Positions 1 to 10,549 of a stretch of DNA of 64,000 bases are shown piece by piece (the first letter of the stretch is position 1; each line of letters begins with the position of its first letter). The notes below the pieces were generated by a model. That model had not been told where the DNA came from, did no database searches, and saw only the letters and a list, made by a program, of their open reading frames with translations. A program made the translations under genes and the position numbers. Source of the DNA: Puccinia triticina (taxonomy: Eukaryota > Basidiomycota > Pucciniomycetes > Pucciniales > Pucciniaceae); contig NC_070566.1 in assembly GCF_026914185.1 (NCBI RefSeq), positions 2,604,001-2,668,000 on the forward strand, written 5' to 3'.

Positions 1-830
1 GCCTAGAGTGAGACCGTAATCCTTGGAATGTTGAATATATCTCATGGTACAAACAAGTTGTTCTTGATGAGTTTTCTTTGGATTATTGAGAAACTGCGAC
101 AGATAGCTGACGGCGAAGGCCAAGTCCGCACGGGTACACTGCACCAGGTATTGCAATAACCCAACCCCCTGCCAATAATTAAACTTTTGATCTACCAGCT
201 CATCTTTCACCAGGCAGGTGAGGGCGTTACCCGGGAGGGGGACGGAGGCAGGCTTACATTTGAGCATCCCAAACTCTTCCAGTATCTCTTGGGCGTAGCG
301 GTCTTGGCTAAGAGTGATTGTCTTGCTGGTCCGGTCACGAACCACCCGCATCCCTAGAACATACTTGCAGTCACCCAAATCCTCCATTTCAAAACGCTGC
401 TTGATTTTATCCTTGAGGAAGGACATGTTTTGTCCCATAATGACGAGATCATCGACGTGTACAAACACAAAGCAGGGGTTGGAGGCATCCTTATGGCAGA
501 AAAGGCAGGGATCCACGGCAGCTGGGAAGAAATTAATTGACTCAAAGAAGTCCTTCAGCGCTTTATACCAGCAGCGTGGACTTTTCTTGAGACCGTATAG
601 AGACTTTTTTAGCTTGAGACCATGTCCCGGCGGAAGCTCGACTCCCAATCCCTCCGGCACCTTGATGAAAATCTCCTCTTCCGGGACCCCGTTGAGGAAA
701 GCACATTTAACGTCCATCTGCTGGATGTCCCAATTCTGGGCAGCAGCGATACCAAAACAAGGCATTGCAGGGCTAGGATTGAGCGCAGCAATATTTTCTG
801 GCCGCCAAACTTCAGCTCAAGTAAGCTAAG
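1..830 (-). pseudogene. Ty1/copia reverse transcriptase fragment
   Basis: Read on the minus strand, this encodes the central part of a copia-type RT: NWDIQQMDVKCAFLNG near 750-700, then a LYGLKKSPRCWYKAL-like stretch near 600, and HVDDLVIMGQ near 450 that corresponds to the YVDD catalytic box. Past 300 it continues toward the RNase H linker (QCTRADLAFAVSYLSQF near 150-90) and leaves the window at base 1. The frame is open over most of the stretch, but the N-terminal side breaks down at about 830, where an unrelated gag relic on the other strand begins. It lacks gag, protease and integrase here. Family assignment is firm; activity is not supported. Confidence 0.88.
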
Positions 831-841
831 CTGGTCAGTCA

Positions 842-1551
842 GACGACAAAGCTCATCAATGACTGCTGGACCAACAACAAACATTTTGCTTCCAACGGCA
901 AAAACATGGCACAGTGGCTTCATGAGTTGCAGGAATTTGGGAACGGGCATCTGTTGAGCGGGGATTTATTTTTCAAACCAATTGACAACATCATTTTTGA
1001 GAAAATTGCATGTATGGTTTTTCTCAAAGGGGTGCATCAGTCACTAGTATCAGATCTGCAACAGAATGCTCTTGTATCTCAAGAAGAAGTTTTTGGTCAT
1101 CTCTTGGGCGGCTCAGTTCAACATCTGGAACAAATTTCTCAACTTCTCAGTTGACAATTTGGATGGTGTCAGCATTTCTTCTTTGATGAGAAATATCTAT
1201 ACGGAGTGGAACAACCTGAACGCCCAGATCCACTCCAATGCTTTCTTTGGCTTTATTTTTCAACAGTCTGTCATGCAATTGTCTGTGCCGTTCAAGAAAG
1301 ATTTTGAGCAGCAAGTCGAGAATGTGATGCAAACTGAAGAGTCAAAGAGTGTTCCAAAATTCAACATGCTTATCAAAACCCTTGACATCTGTAAGAGGCA
1401 ACATGCAGATTTGACAGCATTGGAAACATCCTTGACAACTGCCGTGGCACCCTTGATCCTATTGGTGGCAAATGGAGAAGACAACTTTGATTTCAAAGCT
1501 TTCTTGGCCAATGTACCTGAAGAAAATTGGCCAGATGCTTTAGATGGTTGA
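842..1551 (+). pseudogene. copia-type gag relic
   Basis: Two overlapping plus-strand reading frames (about 842-1154 and 1066-1551) together give one gag-like polypeptide, so a frameshift lies between about 1085 and 1110. The second part (NIYTEWNNLNAQIHSNAFFG, then a C-terminus DFKAFLANVPEENWPDALD) resembles the gag proteins of rust copia elements, which normally continue into a CCHC knuckle. Here the reading stops at the codon after the DALDG stretch and no zinc knuckle follows. It is opposite in strand to the RT relic at 1-830, so the two come from different insertions or a rearrangement. Assignment rests on my recollection of the family and on composition. Confidence 0.55.
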
Positions 1552-1599
1552 GGACACACACTACGTGGAATATATAGACTCTGAGTGAGCCATACCTGA

Positions 1600-1867
1600 A
1601 TAAGCTGCGTGAAGAATCTGAGTATGAGCTGGGAAAAAAAAGCTGAGTATGAGCTGGGTACCCAAGATGAGTATCAGCTGGACAGAACTGAGGATCAGTT
1701 GGGCTCATAAAAAACTGAAGAGGACCTCCTTGGTAAATTTTGGAAGTTAAGGAGATGGTTGGGTGATTGGGGTAGATAGTGGATAGATATTGGATAGATG
1801 TTGGGTAGCTGGCTGGAGCTGGTGTGATGTCACTTGTCATCAACTGACTATTTTATTTTCCTGGTGG
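1600..1867. mobile_element. truncated copy of the 33-bp-minisatellite TIR element
   Basis: The stretch contains diverged GAGTATGAGCTGG / GATCAGTTGGG units, then GTAGATAGTGGATAGAT-like repeats, then a right end reading GATGTCACTTGTCATCAA, CTGACTATTTTATTTTCCTG. The same order of sequences is found at the right end of the complete element at 25475-26693. The left terminal repeat is missing here, so this is a 5'-truncated relative. Confidence 0.75.
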
Positions 1868-1973
1868 ATCTGCGCCGCCCACCAAGGGCAGTACATATCC
1901 CTTTTGATGACCGGCACAGACCTTTTTAGCGTGCATCTGGGAATTTTTTGGCGTGCCTAAAGCCTGCCCCGTG

Positions 1974-1980
1974 TATATAA
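1974..1980 (+). promoter_or_regulatory. possible TATA box of the OYE-type gene
   Basis: TATATAA lies about 245 bp upstream of the start codon at 2223, in the GC-rich interval between the upstream transposon relic and the gene. No other core element was identified. The distance would imply a long 5' UTR, so this is only suggestive. Confidence 0.3.
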
Positions 1981-2222
1981 TTTGGTTGGGGCTTGCCAAC
2001 AATGATTACGAGTTCGAGGAAGTTTCCTGCAAGCAGTTAGAAAGTTTGCCTGCTTGCCGGGGACTCGGGAGGCTTGCCGACCACCGTTTTCAAGATTTTC
2101 GGGCCCCCGGTTGCGCGCACTGGGGGGACGGGGGAGGGGAGGCGCGCCTCACCCTTTCGGATTTTATCCGGCTTGATTCTCTCGCAGTGAGCTTGCGTTA
2201 ACATTCCTACCTAGTACCAAAC

Positions 2223-4222
2223 ATGGATCCCATTGAAGTTGTCTCCCGGCCGATCCAGTTCCAGGGCGGTCTGAAGGCTCTCAAGTAAGCTTTCAATTTG
2301 CAAGACTTGATGGGTTCTTGATTGACATATGAAGGCGAAGTTGATAATTGACAGCGCTTCTGGATTCTTGCCTGAACACGCTCTGATATACAAATTAGCC
2401 GGACTTTGAAGAGTGCCATGACCGAACGTCTCTGTACGTATGATGATGTCGATCTCGAGGCCCGAGGAAAGCCCACTCCGGAATACGAAGAGTTGTATCG
2501 CGTTTGGGGTGAGGGAAAGATCGGAACCATCATCTTGGTGCATAAGTGCTTGCATATTTCTTGAAGATTGGGTCCATAAAGCTGACCTCAACGCTAACCC
2601 TCCCATACCAACTTTGAGGGTAATATACCTGTTCACCGCGAGTACCTTGAGGCCAAGGGAAATGCAATCATTGACAAGGACTCCCCATGTATGTTTCCCC
2701 TTATGTTCCCTCTTTTTTCAACAATGTTCTGATTATCTGAGCCTTGTTCATCCACCACAAGGGGACCCGGTGAAAGCTTTCATGCCAGTCATAGCCGCAG
2801 CGAAGGCACACGGCTCTTTGGTGATTGGACAACTAACTCACGCCGGTAGACAGACACCATTTCATGTCAATCCAAGTAAGTCAACACTGCTATTTTCTCT
2901 TTGAAATCTGGAAAGAGTCCGGAATCAGTTGTCCACGAACTCGCCGCTTCTTCTCGCTCTAGATCCTGTCTCTGCTTCAGAGACCCAAAGTCCCCCCTTT
3001 TTTGGAACAAACTTTGCAAAAGCAAGATCATTGAGCGTGGATGAAATTCAAGTCGGTTCAATGATGACACTACAAATCTCGAAAGCAAATACATGGTTAC
3101 CATCATTTACCAAATTGGAAGTGTTTTTTTGTAGGATGTTGTTGACAGATTCGCTTACGGAGCGGAGGTGCTCTACAAAGCTGGGGCTGACGGCGCTCAG
3201 CTACATGGGGCACATGGGTATCTGCTGTGTACATAGGCGTATCTCTGCTTTCTATAAAACCACTCATTTAATAACCAAAGTTCTTCGGGTTTTTTTGTAG
3301 CCCAATTTTTGTCTCCTCGGGTCAATAAGCGAACGGATCAATACGGTGCGCCCAAAGAGGAAACTTATCCGAATCCTGATGATCATTGGAAAACTAATTC
3401 CAGTCCCATAAAAAAATCTACAGGTGGACCCTTCGAAAATCGTAGCCGCATAGTTTTTGAAATTATTGATGCTGTCAAGAAAAGAGTAACTGATCCGAAG
3501 TTCATTTTATCCATCAAATATAACTCCCACGAGTACGTGCCGTTTCCCTTAGCTGCACACGAAGTATTTCTAGCGAGCTTGAGCTCTTTTATGTCTGTAC
3601 AGCTTCATTGAAGGCGGGTTCAGCCAAGAGGACAGTCAGGTGATGGCCAAAAAATTAGAGGCTGCAGGAGTTGCATTGATTGAGCTATCCGGGGGCACGT
3701 ATGAACTGTTGCCATTTGAAGAGAAAAAAGAAAGCACGTTGAAAAGGGAGGGGTGAGTCACAGTCCGAGTTCTTTGTCAAACCAAAGTCACAATGTGATC
3801 ATCAGACAGCCAGTTAGGCAATCTGAAGAGACAATGATATCATAGATAGCTAATCAAGTGATTGGTTTTCTCTCAGATTTTTCGTCGAGTTTGCTGATCG
3901 CATCCGCCCTCATTTATCCGGTGCCTCAGTCCTCGCGGTGACGGGCGGTTTCCGAACGCTGGAAGGAATGGCTTCAGCATTATCGTCCAAGGACAGGACG
4001 TGTGATGTGGTCGGTCTGGCCCGGCCCTTGATATTTGAACCGCACTTTGTTGCCGATTTGTTGGCCGGAAAGACCAAGCAGGCTCAGGTGTTGGCTCTTG
4101 GTTCCATACTGGTTCCCGTCGCTTACCATGTATTCCAATTGATCGGTCACAAACAGCCTATTCCCAATCTTCAGGACGAAAGAATCACCAAGGAACTCAT
4201 TGAGTTGCTAAGCGCACAATAG
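2223..4222 (+). CDS. Old Yellow Enzyme-type NAD(P)H:flavin oxidoreductase, 10 exons
   Basis: Exons inferred from splice sites and phase: 2223-2284, 2399-2537, 2619-2688, 2762-2875, 2963-3051, 3135-3228, 3301-3345, 3424-3532, 3603-3752, 3877-4222. They total 1218 nt, 405 codons plus TAG, with no frame break. The product is a TIM-barrel FMN enzyme. Visible motifs are GQLTHAGRQ (residues 113-121), QLHGAHGYLLSQFLSPRVN with the HxxH substrate/FMN histidines at 182 and 185, YGGPFENRSR, and the C-terminal VTGGFRT...VGLARPLIFEP phosphate-binding region. The family reduces activated C=C bonds with NAD(P)H in the cytosol; the physiological substrate cannot be read from sequence. The donor of intron 2 (GTGCAT) is weak, but phase and family alignment support it. 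It is isolated among transposons, and introns are short (53-124 bp). Confidence 0.93.
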
Positions 4223-4509
4223 AAAGATTTTTGTGTACTCCAATAGATCCTAGAGGCCCTGTGTATTTTGATTTGGGCCATGGTGCCAAACCTTTTATAC
4301 CTACTTTGATGAGAGGCAAGCTGAGCCAAGTTGCAAAATTGAGAAGAGTAAATATATCAAGGGTTTCCATCTCATTATATGATGGGTCAGGCCATGTAGA
4401 CGTGCTCTCAGTTTTGACTTCATCATCATGATCATCTCCAAGAATGGAGTGCTTTCACTCCAAATTTTGTGGACTGTAAATCCTTGTTTAATATAGAATT
4501 TCAACTTGG
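4223..4509. other. 3' flank of the OYE-type gene
   Basis: AT-rich sequence directly after the stop codon, probably 3' UTR and spacer. I see no gene or repeat; the inverted duplication starts at about 4510. Confidence 0.4.
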
Positions 4510-5525
4510 GACCGGTGGTGGGTGCTGATAGCGCAGTCAGGTGAGTTTACCATTCAATTTGGCTCGACCGGTGTGGAGTGCCCTCCGCGTTGCTAAATTT
4601 GGCCCTTAGCAAGCGGTAATTTAGCTTAGCTTTTAGCTGAACCAATGCGGATGCTCTTAGCATTAGTTCTATCTTGTTACAACTTGTATTTTACCATTGT
4701 CAGTATTAAGTCCCCGTTTGAAGCCAATATAAATATAGGTGATATAATCATTGCTTAATTCAATAAAAACTACAAAATTCAACATAAAGCCTCCGAATAT
4801 TTTTCTAGGCAACCTACAATACTGGTCTCTTCAATTATGAAGTCAGATTCAACTGATTCAGCCATATTCAGTACTGTAGTACCATTATATTGCTTTTGAC
4901 CATTCGAACTTTTGTAAGAATGCAGACAACTAAAGGATTATATGCCTGAATAGGTTTTAGGCCCCGTTTGGAGCCAATATAAATATAGGTGATATAATCA
5001 TTTGTGAATTCAATAAAAGATACAAAACTCAACATAAAGAATCCAATTTTTTTTTAGGAAACCTACAGTACTGGTCTCATCAACCATGAAGTCAGATTCA
5101 GCCATCTTCAGCACCATAACACCATTATATTGCTTTGTTTTGGTCAAAAGCAATATAATTGTACTACAGTACTGAATATGGCTGAATCTGAATTCATAAT
5201 TGAAGAGACCAGTATTGTAGGTTGCCTAGAAAAAATATTTGGAGGCTTTATGTTGAATTTTGTAGTTTTTATTGAATTAAGCAATGATTATATCACCTAT
5301 ATTTATATTGGCTTCAAACGGGGACTTAATACTGACAATGGTAAAATACAAGTTGTAACAAGATAGAACTAATGCTAAGAGCATCCGCATTGGTCCAGCT
5401 AAAAGCTAAGCTAAATTACCGCTTGCTAAGGGCCAAATTTGGCAACGCAGAGGGCACTCCACACCGGTTGAGCCAAATTGAATGGTAAACTCACCTGACT
5501 GCGCTATCAGCACCCACCACCGGTC
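4510..5525. repeat. ~380 bp inverted duplication (long hairpin) with ~240 bp spacer
   Basis: 4510-4901 and 5142-5525 are reverse complements of each other with only a few differences and small indels. The arms include the TAA-bordered first ~147 bp of the MITE at 5379 and ~50 bp of its flank, so the duplication arose after that insertion. The spacer (about 4957-5141) holds a third, more diverged copy of the inner arm sequence starting GGCCCCGTTTGGAGCC. Confidence 0.93.
4709..5326. mobile_element. PIF/Harbinger (Tourist-like) foldback MITE
   Basis: The ends read TTA-AGTCCCCGTTTGAAGCC and GGCTTCAAACGGGGACT-TAA, so a TTA/TAA target site borders long terminal inverted repeats. The same terminal motif (GGCCCnGTTTGGAGCCAATATA) recurs at 4957 inside it and at 21477. 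There is no coding capacity. Termini and target site fit Harbinger-derived MITEs. Confidence 0.7.
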
Positions 5526-6529
5526 ATTGAGGTTTGTATGTACTCTTGATGACCGGTACAAGTTTGTATGTAGCCTTGATGACCGGTACAAACCGCTCAT
5601 CAAGCAGCCAGCTTGGGTCTACTCGATGACCGGTACAAACTGGTCATTGAGGGGAATCACACTCAATGAACGCTCTGACTGGTCATTGAGTGGACTCAAC
5701 CCTCTCGATGAACGGTCTAATCAATCATCGAGAGCACTCAAGCTGTTCAATGACCGGTCTGACTGACCGGTCATCAAGAGGACATACAACTTCTCGATGA
5801 ACAGTTAGACCGTTCATCAAGAGGGTTGAGTCTACTCAATGACCAGTCAGACCGTTCATCAAGAGGCTTGACTATGTAGCCTTGAGTCCTCTCAATGACT
5901 GGTCTGACCGGTCATTGAGAGGTTGTTTGTCCTCTCAATGACTGGTCTGACTGGTCATAGAAGTTGTATGTCCTCTTGATGACCGGTCTAACCGGTCATT
6001 GAGAAGTTGTATGTCCTCTTGACGACCAGTCAGACCGGTCATCAAACAGCTTGAGTGCTCTCAATGATCAGTTTGTACCGGTCATCAAGAGGGTTGCGCC
6101 AGGCTTGACTATGTAGCGTCAAGTCCTCTCAATGACTGGTCTGACCGGTTATTGAGAGATTGTATGTCCTCTCGATGAACGGTTAACCGGTCATCAAGAG
6201 GTGTGTGTCCTTCTTGGGGCAAAGTTGGAGCAATGCGGAGCTGGCTGGGGGAGGGATGCGCAGCTATAACTGGAGGACTTCCCGCCGACCTAGAAACCCA
6301 GATTTTCCCAGATTACGCAGGGAAATCTAGGCAGATCTAGGATTTGGGAAGATCGAGCCCAGATTTCCCCGCAAAATCTGGAAAAATCTAAGTGTTGCCA
6401 GATTTGGCAACCTTTATTGACAAAAGCCAAAATATTTGACGATAGCGGGGGACTTACCGACACCGGTGTGGTGTTTCCATCACTAAATTTGGCTTAGCGC
6501 AGGGTTTAACGCAACCGATGCGGATGCTC
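5379..6529. mobile_element. 1.15 kb MITE, TAA target duplication, GAGCATC termini
   Basis: The left end is TAA-GAGCATCCGCATTGGT and the right end ACCGATGCGGATGCTC-TAA. Terminal repeats match over about 16 bp, and the 3 bp TAA duplication fits PIF/Harbinger insertion. The interior is mostly the GACCGGTCATC palindromic array followed by an AGATTTCCC-rich stretch (6290-6420). It has no transposase. The element at 23744-25436 has the same architecture and terminal motif. Confidence 0.82.
5525..6210. repeat. palindromic GACCGGTCATC(A/G)AGAGG array
   Basis: About 15 alternating units of CTCTTGATGACCGG and CCGGTCATCAAGAG, each itself near-palindromic around ACCGGT, with spacers of about 15-30 bp. 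Related arrays occur at 10550-10690, 11440-12240, 14100-15175 and 23900-24540. Confidence 0.9.
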
Positions 6530-6532
6530 TAA

Positions 6533-7359
6533 CCAATCAACTGACGAGTCAAAGCTGAAAGCTTGGACCTGTTTCTTGTAGACAAATTGCTCAAGAACAA
6601 GACCCAAGCAGTGCAACCGCTACAAACCTGAAAGGTCCAGAGGATGGTAAGCATACAGTTTCCCAGAGCTGGACTAAAGTAAAACAAAAAATTTACTGAA
6701 GTTCAACTCTGCTTAAACAGGGATCACCAACAGGATCATGCTGTTACATCTAAGCAAGCAAATTTAAGTTCAGAAATAGGAAATTCCTTGACTGGGTAAG
6801 AGAATCTTACTCATAACTAGCTTGTGGCATCATGCCTGATTCTAGATGAAAATATTTTTCTCTCTTTTCCTGTTCAACCTAAAGAAACAGTTGTAACTAG
6901 AACACTCAAGCATAGATAGTAATTAACACAATAAATCTTTCAATGAAGAGGTGGAGGCAGCAGCACCCCGAGTGGTATTCACAGTCAATAAATGGGTTAT
7001 GATATCAACATCTATCTGCATTTTTTTACTATGGCAACTGGGTCATCTGTCTCAATGTGGAGACTGGTGTGGGTGTGATCCATGATTTTATTTTTCATAG
7101 TTTTGATTCAATGTGCATAGGATGCTTTGTTGTTAACGGTTTAGTTGAGCTTTTTACAGAATTCCAGAGTCTACTTATAGTCCTTAGAGATGTGACAGGA
7201 AAGTGTGACAGGAAAGAGGAAATCCATTGGCAGCCACATTATTGATGAGTTCATTGGCACCTTCCACAACCTTTCTGGCCTCTGGAGCAACAAGGCTGCA
7301 AAACGTTTTGAGGCTCTTGTCAGAATCTGAGCTTTTCAGTCCGCTCACTTTCTATCTTC
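6533..7359. other. intergenic sequence without recognisable gene
   Basis: AT-rich, with many stops in all frames apart from short open stretches such as 7057-7245 (+), which shows no motif. I see no repeat structure. Confidence 0.4.
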
Positions 7360-7505
7360 CCTGTCCCTGTTCCTGTTCCTGTTCCAGTACCTGTTCCTGT
7401 TCCCTGTTCCTGTCTCAGTCCCAGTACCCGTTCCCTGTTCCTGTCCCAGTTCCAGTACCTGTTCCCTGTTCCTGTCCCCTGTCCCAGTTCCTGTTCTGTC
7501 CCTGT
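7360..7505. repeat. pyrimidine-rich CCTGTTCC minisatellite
   Basis: Imperfect tandem repeats of CCTGTTCCTGTTCC / CAGTACCTGTTCC fill this interval, with strong strand asymmetry (C+T on the plus strand). Reading frames across it encode only low-complexity peptides. Confidence 0.85.
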
Positions 7506-7511
7506 CACTGA

Positions 7512-9030
7512 CTTCTTACAGATGTTAGTTTAGTTTGTCTTGTATGTTACATGCTGTTAGGCCCCCTCTGGATCTTGTGCAGGGGGGTCTCTAGTTGTGT
7601 ATACGTGTCCGCTCCTTGAGTATGAAATAAAAGTATCGAGTCTGAGCCAAAACAACTCTAGCCCCACCTGAGCCACCAACCTTCAGCTAAGCTCCTCTTT
7701 CAACCCCTCCTCCTCGCCTCTCAATCCCTCAGTCCTCAAGTGAAACCTCAACAGCTCTGTGATTGCAAAAACCTTCTTTTATTTTTGGATGTACTTTGCG
7801 TACTGCAAAAAACTCGCCGCACACTGCAGGGGGCACGTGTCCACTCAATGTCCCGGCCACAGTGCGTGGTAGCTCAAAACGCTTTGCGCACTGCAAATTA
7901 AAAACCTTGAAATTGCCAGTTTTTTTTTCTGCCAGCCGACAGAGGGGGTTTTTCTTGCCCCTCCACCAATTTCTTGGAGGATTTGGATCCATCAGCTTGA
8001 CACAAAAGAAGAATGAAAAAGAAATACAAAAAATAAGCTGAGCGCAGGCTCTCGCTCCCCGGGGATTTTTAACCTGCAAAAATCTCATTGATTGGGTACT
8101 CAGCCCCTTGAAAACATATTTTGAGGGGCAGAAGTATGTACACCACCATCTGCCGTGCCAATGGCCGGCACAGGCTGGTCCCAGAGTGGAGTACACGGCG
8201 GACGCACTTTTTAAGGTTTTTGCCAAAGGTTCTCCAAAGTGTCAATTTTGAATTGCAGAAACTCCAAAGTCGGGTCCTTTGGATGATTCTTGAAGGAAAT
8301 CCAAAGTTTTTCCAAAGGTGGGGCAAAAACTTTGAATGACATTTGAATGTGACAAAAAAGTCTTTCCAACCAGCGGGTTGGACCGGATAATAGGGGGTTT
8401 CAAAGTTGGCCAGGTGCAACTTGCATGCAATTTTGCAAGTCCGTGTTCAAGTTCATTCTTGAACACCAAGTTGCAAAAGTGCATGCAAGTCACATTGCAC
8501 TACACCCCCCAGCCTGTTTGAAAGTTTTTTTTTTCATTAAAAGCCTTGAACACCAACTTGCAAAATTAAATGCAAGTTGTGCATGGCCAAATTTGAATCC
8601 CCTGAAAATCCACTCCAAAGGGCCTTTGGAGGTGGAATCCTGACCTCCCAAAGATCTTTGGAGTGCATTTGGAGGTGCTTCTACCAAACACAGTCCGCAG
8701 CAGCCCATTTTTTCCAACTATGATTTGCAACTTGTGATGTCTGCTCATGTTGCTCCTCCATCCCCCCTCCTCTTTAAAATTCTTCCCCTCTGGTGTCTGC
8801 CAAGTCCCCCGCTCCTGGCCATCCCACCACCCACCCACCCTTCTTCTTCTTTCTAACACAACCAGTGCATATCAGCATGAAGACTGACTGCCCCTCCTGC
8901 CCCAAGTTCCTAGGATATCTCTCCTCCAGGTAACCAGTCCCACCCCCTACCGCTAATTAGACACACTCACTAACCAAGTTTGCTTCCCTTTTTTCTGTTG
9001 GCAGTGGTGTACACCTGTGTCAATCCAATT
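7512..9030. other. unclassified repeat-like DNA with CCAAAG and TGCAAGT motifs
   Basis: Contains a possible polyadenylation-type AATAAA at about 7626, then 8200-8720 with many dispersed CCAAAG/CTTTGG and AACTTGCA/TGCAAGT motifs in both orientations, suggesting a decayed inverted-repeat element. There is no convincing coding frame; stop-free stretches on both strands overlap one another. Confidence 0.35.
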
Positions 9031-9162
9031 CTTCCGCTTTAAACCAAAGATAAATTCGCCATTATCTTTGGTTTGGAACCGATGGGAGGGCGGAGCTGGA
9101 TGGAGCTGATTGGAGCTGGCCTGGGTAATAAATTCCCCCAAACAGCCCCAGGCAGAAAATGT

Positions 9163-9232
9163 TTCATAGCCTAGTGGTTTGCAGCTCTGCTGCAAACCAG
9201 GTAATAGGCAGGTTGCTGGTTCAATCCCCCCT
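9163..9232 (+). other. tRNA-like / SINE-head sequence (A and B boxes)
   Basis: TAGCCTAGTGG near 9166 matches a Pol III A box and GGTTCAATCCC near 9217 matches a B box, about 50 bp apart as in tRNA genes. The intervening sequence does not fold as a complete cloverleaf, so I call it a tRNA-derived head and not a functional tRNA. Confidence 0.55.
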
Positions 9233-9282
9233 GCCCCCATCCCCCATTTGGGGGATAGGGGGCAGGTAGGGGGCAGCATTTT

Positions 9283-9408
9283 GGGGGCAGGTTTTTGGGG
9301 GCAGGTTTTTGGGGGCAGGTTTTTGGGGGCAGGTTTTTGGGGGCAGGTTTTTGGGGGCAGGTTTTTGGGGGCAGGTTTTTGGGGGCAGGTTTTTGGGGGC
9401 AGGTTTAG
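9283..9408. repeat. 14 bp tandem repeat GGGGGCAGGTTTTT, about 9 copies
   Basis: Units start every 14 bp at 9283, 9297, 9311 and so on to 9395 with almost no variation. Each unit provides one G5 run. Confidence 0.95.
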
Positions 9409-9498
9409 GGGTTAGGGGTTAGGGGTTAGGGGTTAGGGGTTAGGGGTTAGGGGTTAGGGGTTAGGGGTTAGGGGTTAGGGATTAGGGGTTAGGGGGGA
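9405..9498. repeat. telomere-like (TTAGGGG)n array
   Basis: About 11 perfect TTAGGGG heptamers followed by ATTAGGGG and TTAGGGGGG. The usual fungal telomere repeat is TTAGGG, so this is a one-G-longer, interstitial variant directly abutting the 14 bp repeat and enclosed by the terminal inverted repeats of the host element. Confidence 0.95.
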
Positions 9499-9650
9499 TA
9501 TGAAAAAAAACTTGGGCAATACTGGTCAGAAGCGTGTGGTAACCTTGTTTTCCACAGGCCTGACACAGCCCCTCCCAGCTCCATCCAGCTCCGCCCTCCC
9601 ATCGGTTCCAAACCAAAGATAATGGCGAATTTATCTTTGGTTTAAAGCCG

Positions 9651-10540
9651 ATGGATCGAATACCCATGTCTCGTGGTGTACAGCCTGAGCAGTTTGCAAT
9701 TCACTCCAACAGCCTGTCAAGTCTTCCACGCATGCCGGACTACAACTCTCTCCCCCCCTTGGCCAGCCAGTCTTTTGCCTACCGCCCACCTTGCCAACCA
9801 TTGTTGGCAAGAACTGCAAAAAATGTGATTCCCAGCTCCTCCTCTTCATCTATGTACAGGTCTTTGAAGTCTTGTGGATCACCCTTCCTGTACACATAGC
9901 TCATCTGTTGCTCAAAATTTCTACTTGACCATCTCAAGTCTCTTTCCCCCCTCTTTCTCATATCAATTTCTTATCCCCTCTCCTTTTATTGAAGCATGTA
10001 TGTAAAAATTAATGGCTAATAATCCACTGAAATGAGAGCCTACTATACACTCTCTGCTGGTGTGCATCCCAAGGATGCAAGCAAACCAACCAAATTGTGA
10101 GGGGTGGCCTGATCCCAGAGTATTCCATTCAAATGGAGCCTGATGGGAGTGGCGGCCGGCCCATCAGAACGCACTTTGAATGACCTTCAAAGGATTTCCC
10201 AAGTGCCTTCAAAGGCCTGTTCAAATCCATTTGAAGCCTCTTTGAAGTCGGCATTTGAAGGGGCTTCAAATTTTTTCTGAATGCCTGCCAAAGTTTCTTT
10301 GGCAGGCATTCGGTGTGAACTTGGGGGAAGGTTTTCCTTGGAAGGCTCTCCGAAGGACATTTGAAGGTCCATTGAAATCTCGCTTAGGAGAACCTTTGTC
10401 AGATATTTTGACCAAGTGCCAACCGTCCGCTGCTTCTGGCAGGAACTTTGGATGCTCTCCAAAATACTTTTGGAGATACTTTGGAGTTTTGCATACGCCG
10501 TGTATACACACTCCCCTGATGACTGGCCAGCACGCATGTG
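9651..10540. other. unclassified interval with a perfect 15 bp stem hairpin
   Basis: 9651-9899 (+) is open for 82 codons but shows no recognisable motif. 10150-10480 is rich in TTTGAAG/CTTCAAA motifs in both orientations, like 8200-8720. 10279-10293 and 10297-10311 are perfect reverse complements (GAATGCCTGCCAAAG, 3 nt loop). I see no supported gene. Confidence 0.4.
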
Positions 10541-10549
10541 GAGTGGAAA

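Larger units (their letters stand above)
9035..9650. mobile_element. TIR element carrying a tRNA-like sequence and G-rich arrays
   Basis: 9036-9130 and about 9555-9649 are inverted copies (CTTTAAACCAAAGATAAATT, then GATGGGAGGGCGGAGCTGG). Each terminal repeat contains its own 13 bp stem hairpin (AAACCAAAGATAA / TTATCTTTGGTTT, at 9041-9074 and 9610-9643). The interior holds a Pol III-like A/B box unit and two tandem G-rich arrays. I could not define a target duplication, and there is no transposase. Confidence 0.78.

Noticed and set aside
5525..6210. CRISPR-like array
   Set aside because: Units are palindromic and alternate in orientation, spacers are short and irregular, and the genome is eukaryotic with spliced genes.
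7227..7511. 94-codon frame rich in Pro/Val/Cys/Ser
   Set aside because: Translation of the CCTGTTCC minisatellite.
8953..9279. 108-codon minus-strand open frame reading GGIEPATCLLPGLQQSCKPL
   Set aside because: This peptide type is the antisense translation of a tRNA-like B-box region; it overlaps the tRNA-like head and TIR and is an artefact.
9405..9498. A true chromosome end
   Set aside because: The TTAGGGG array is internal, enclosed by inverted repeats, with unique sequence on both sides.
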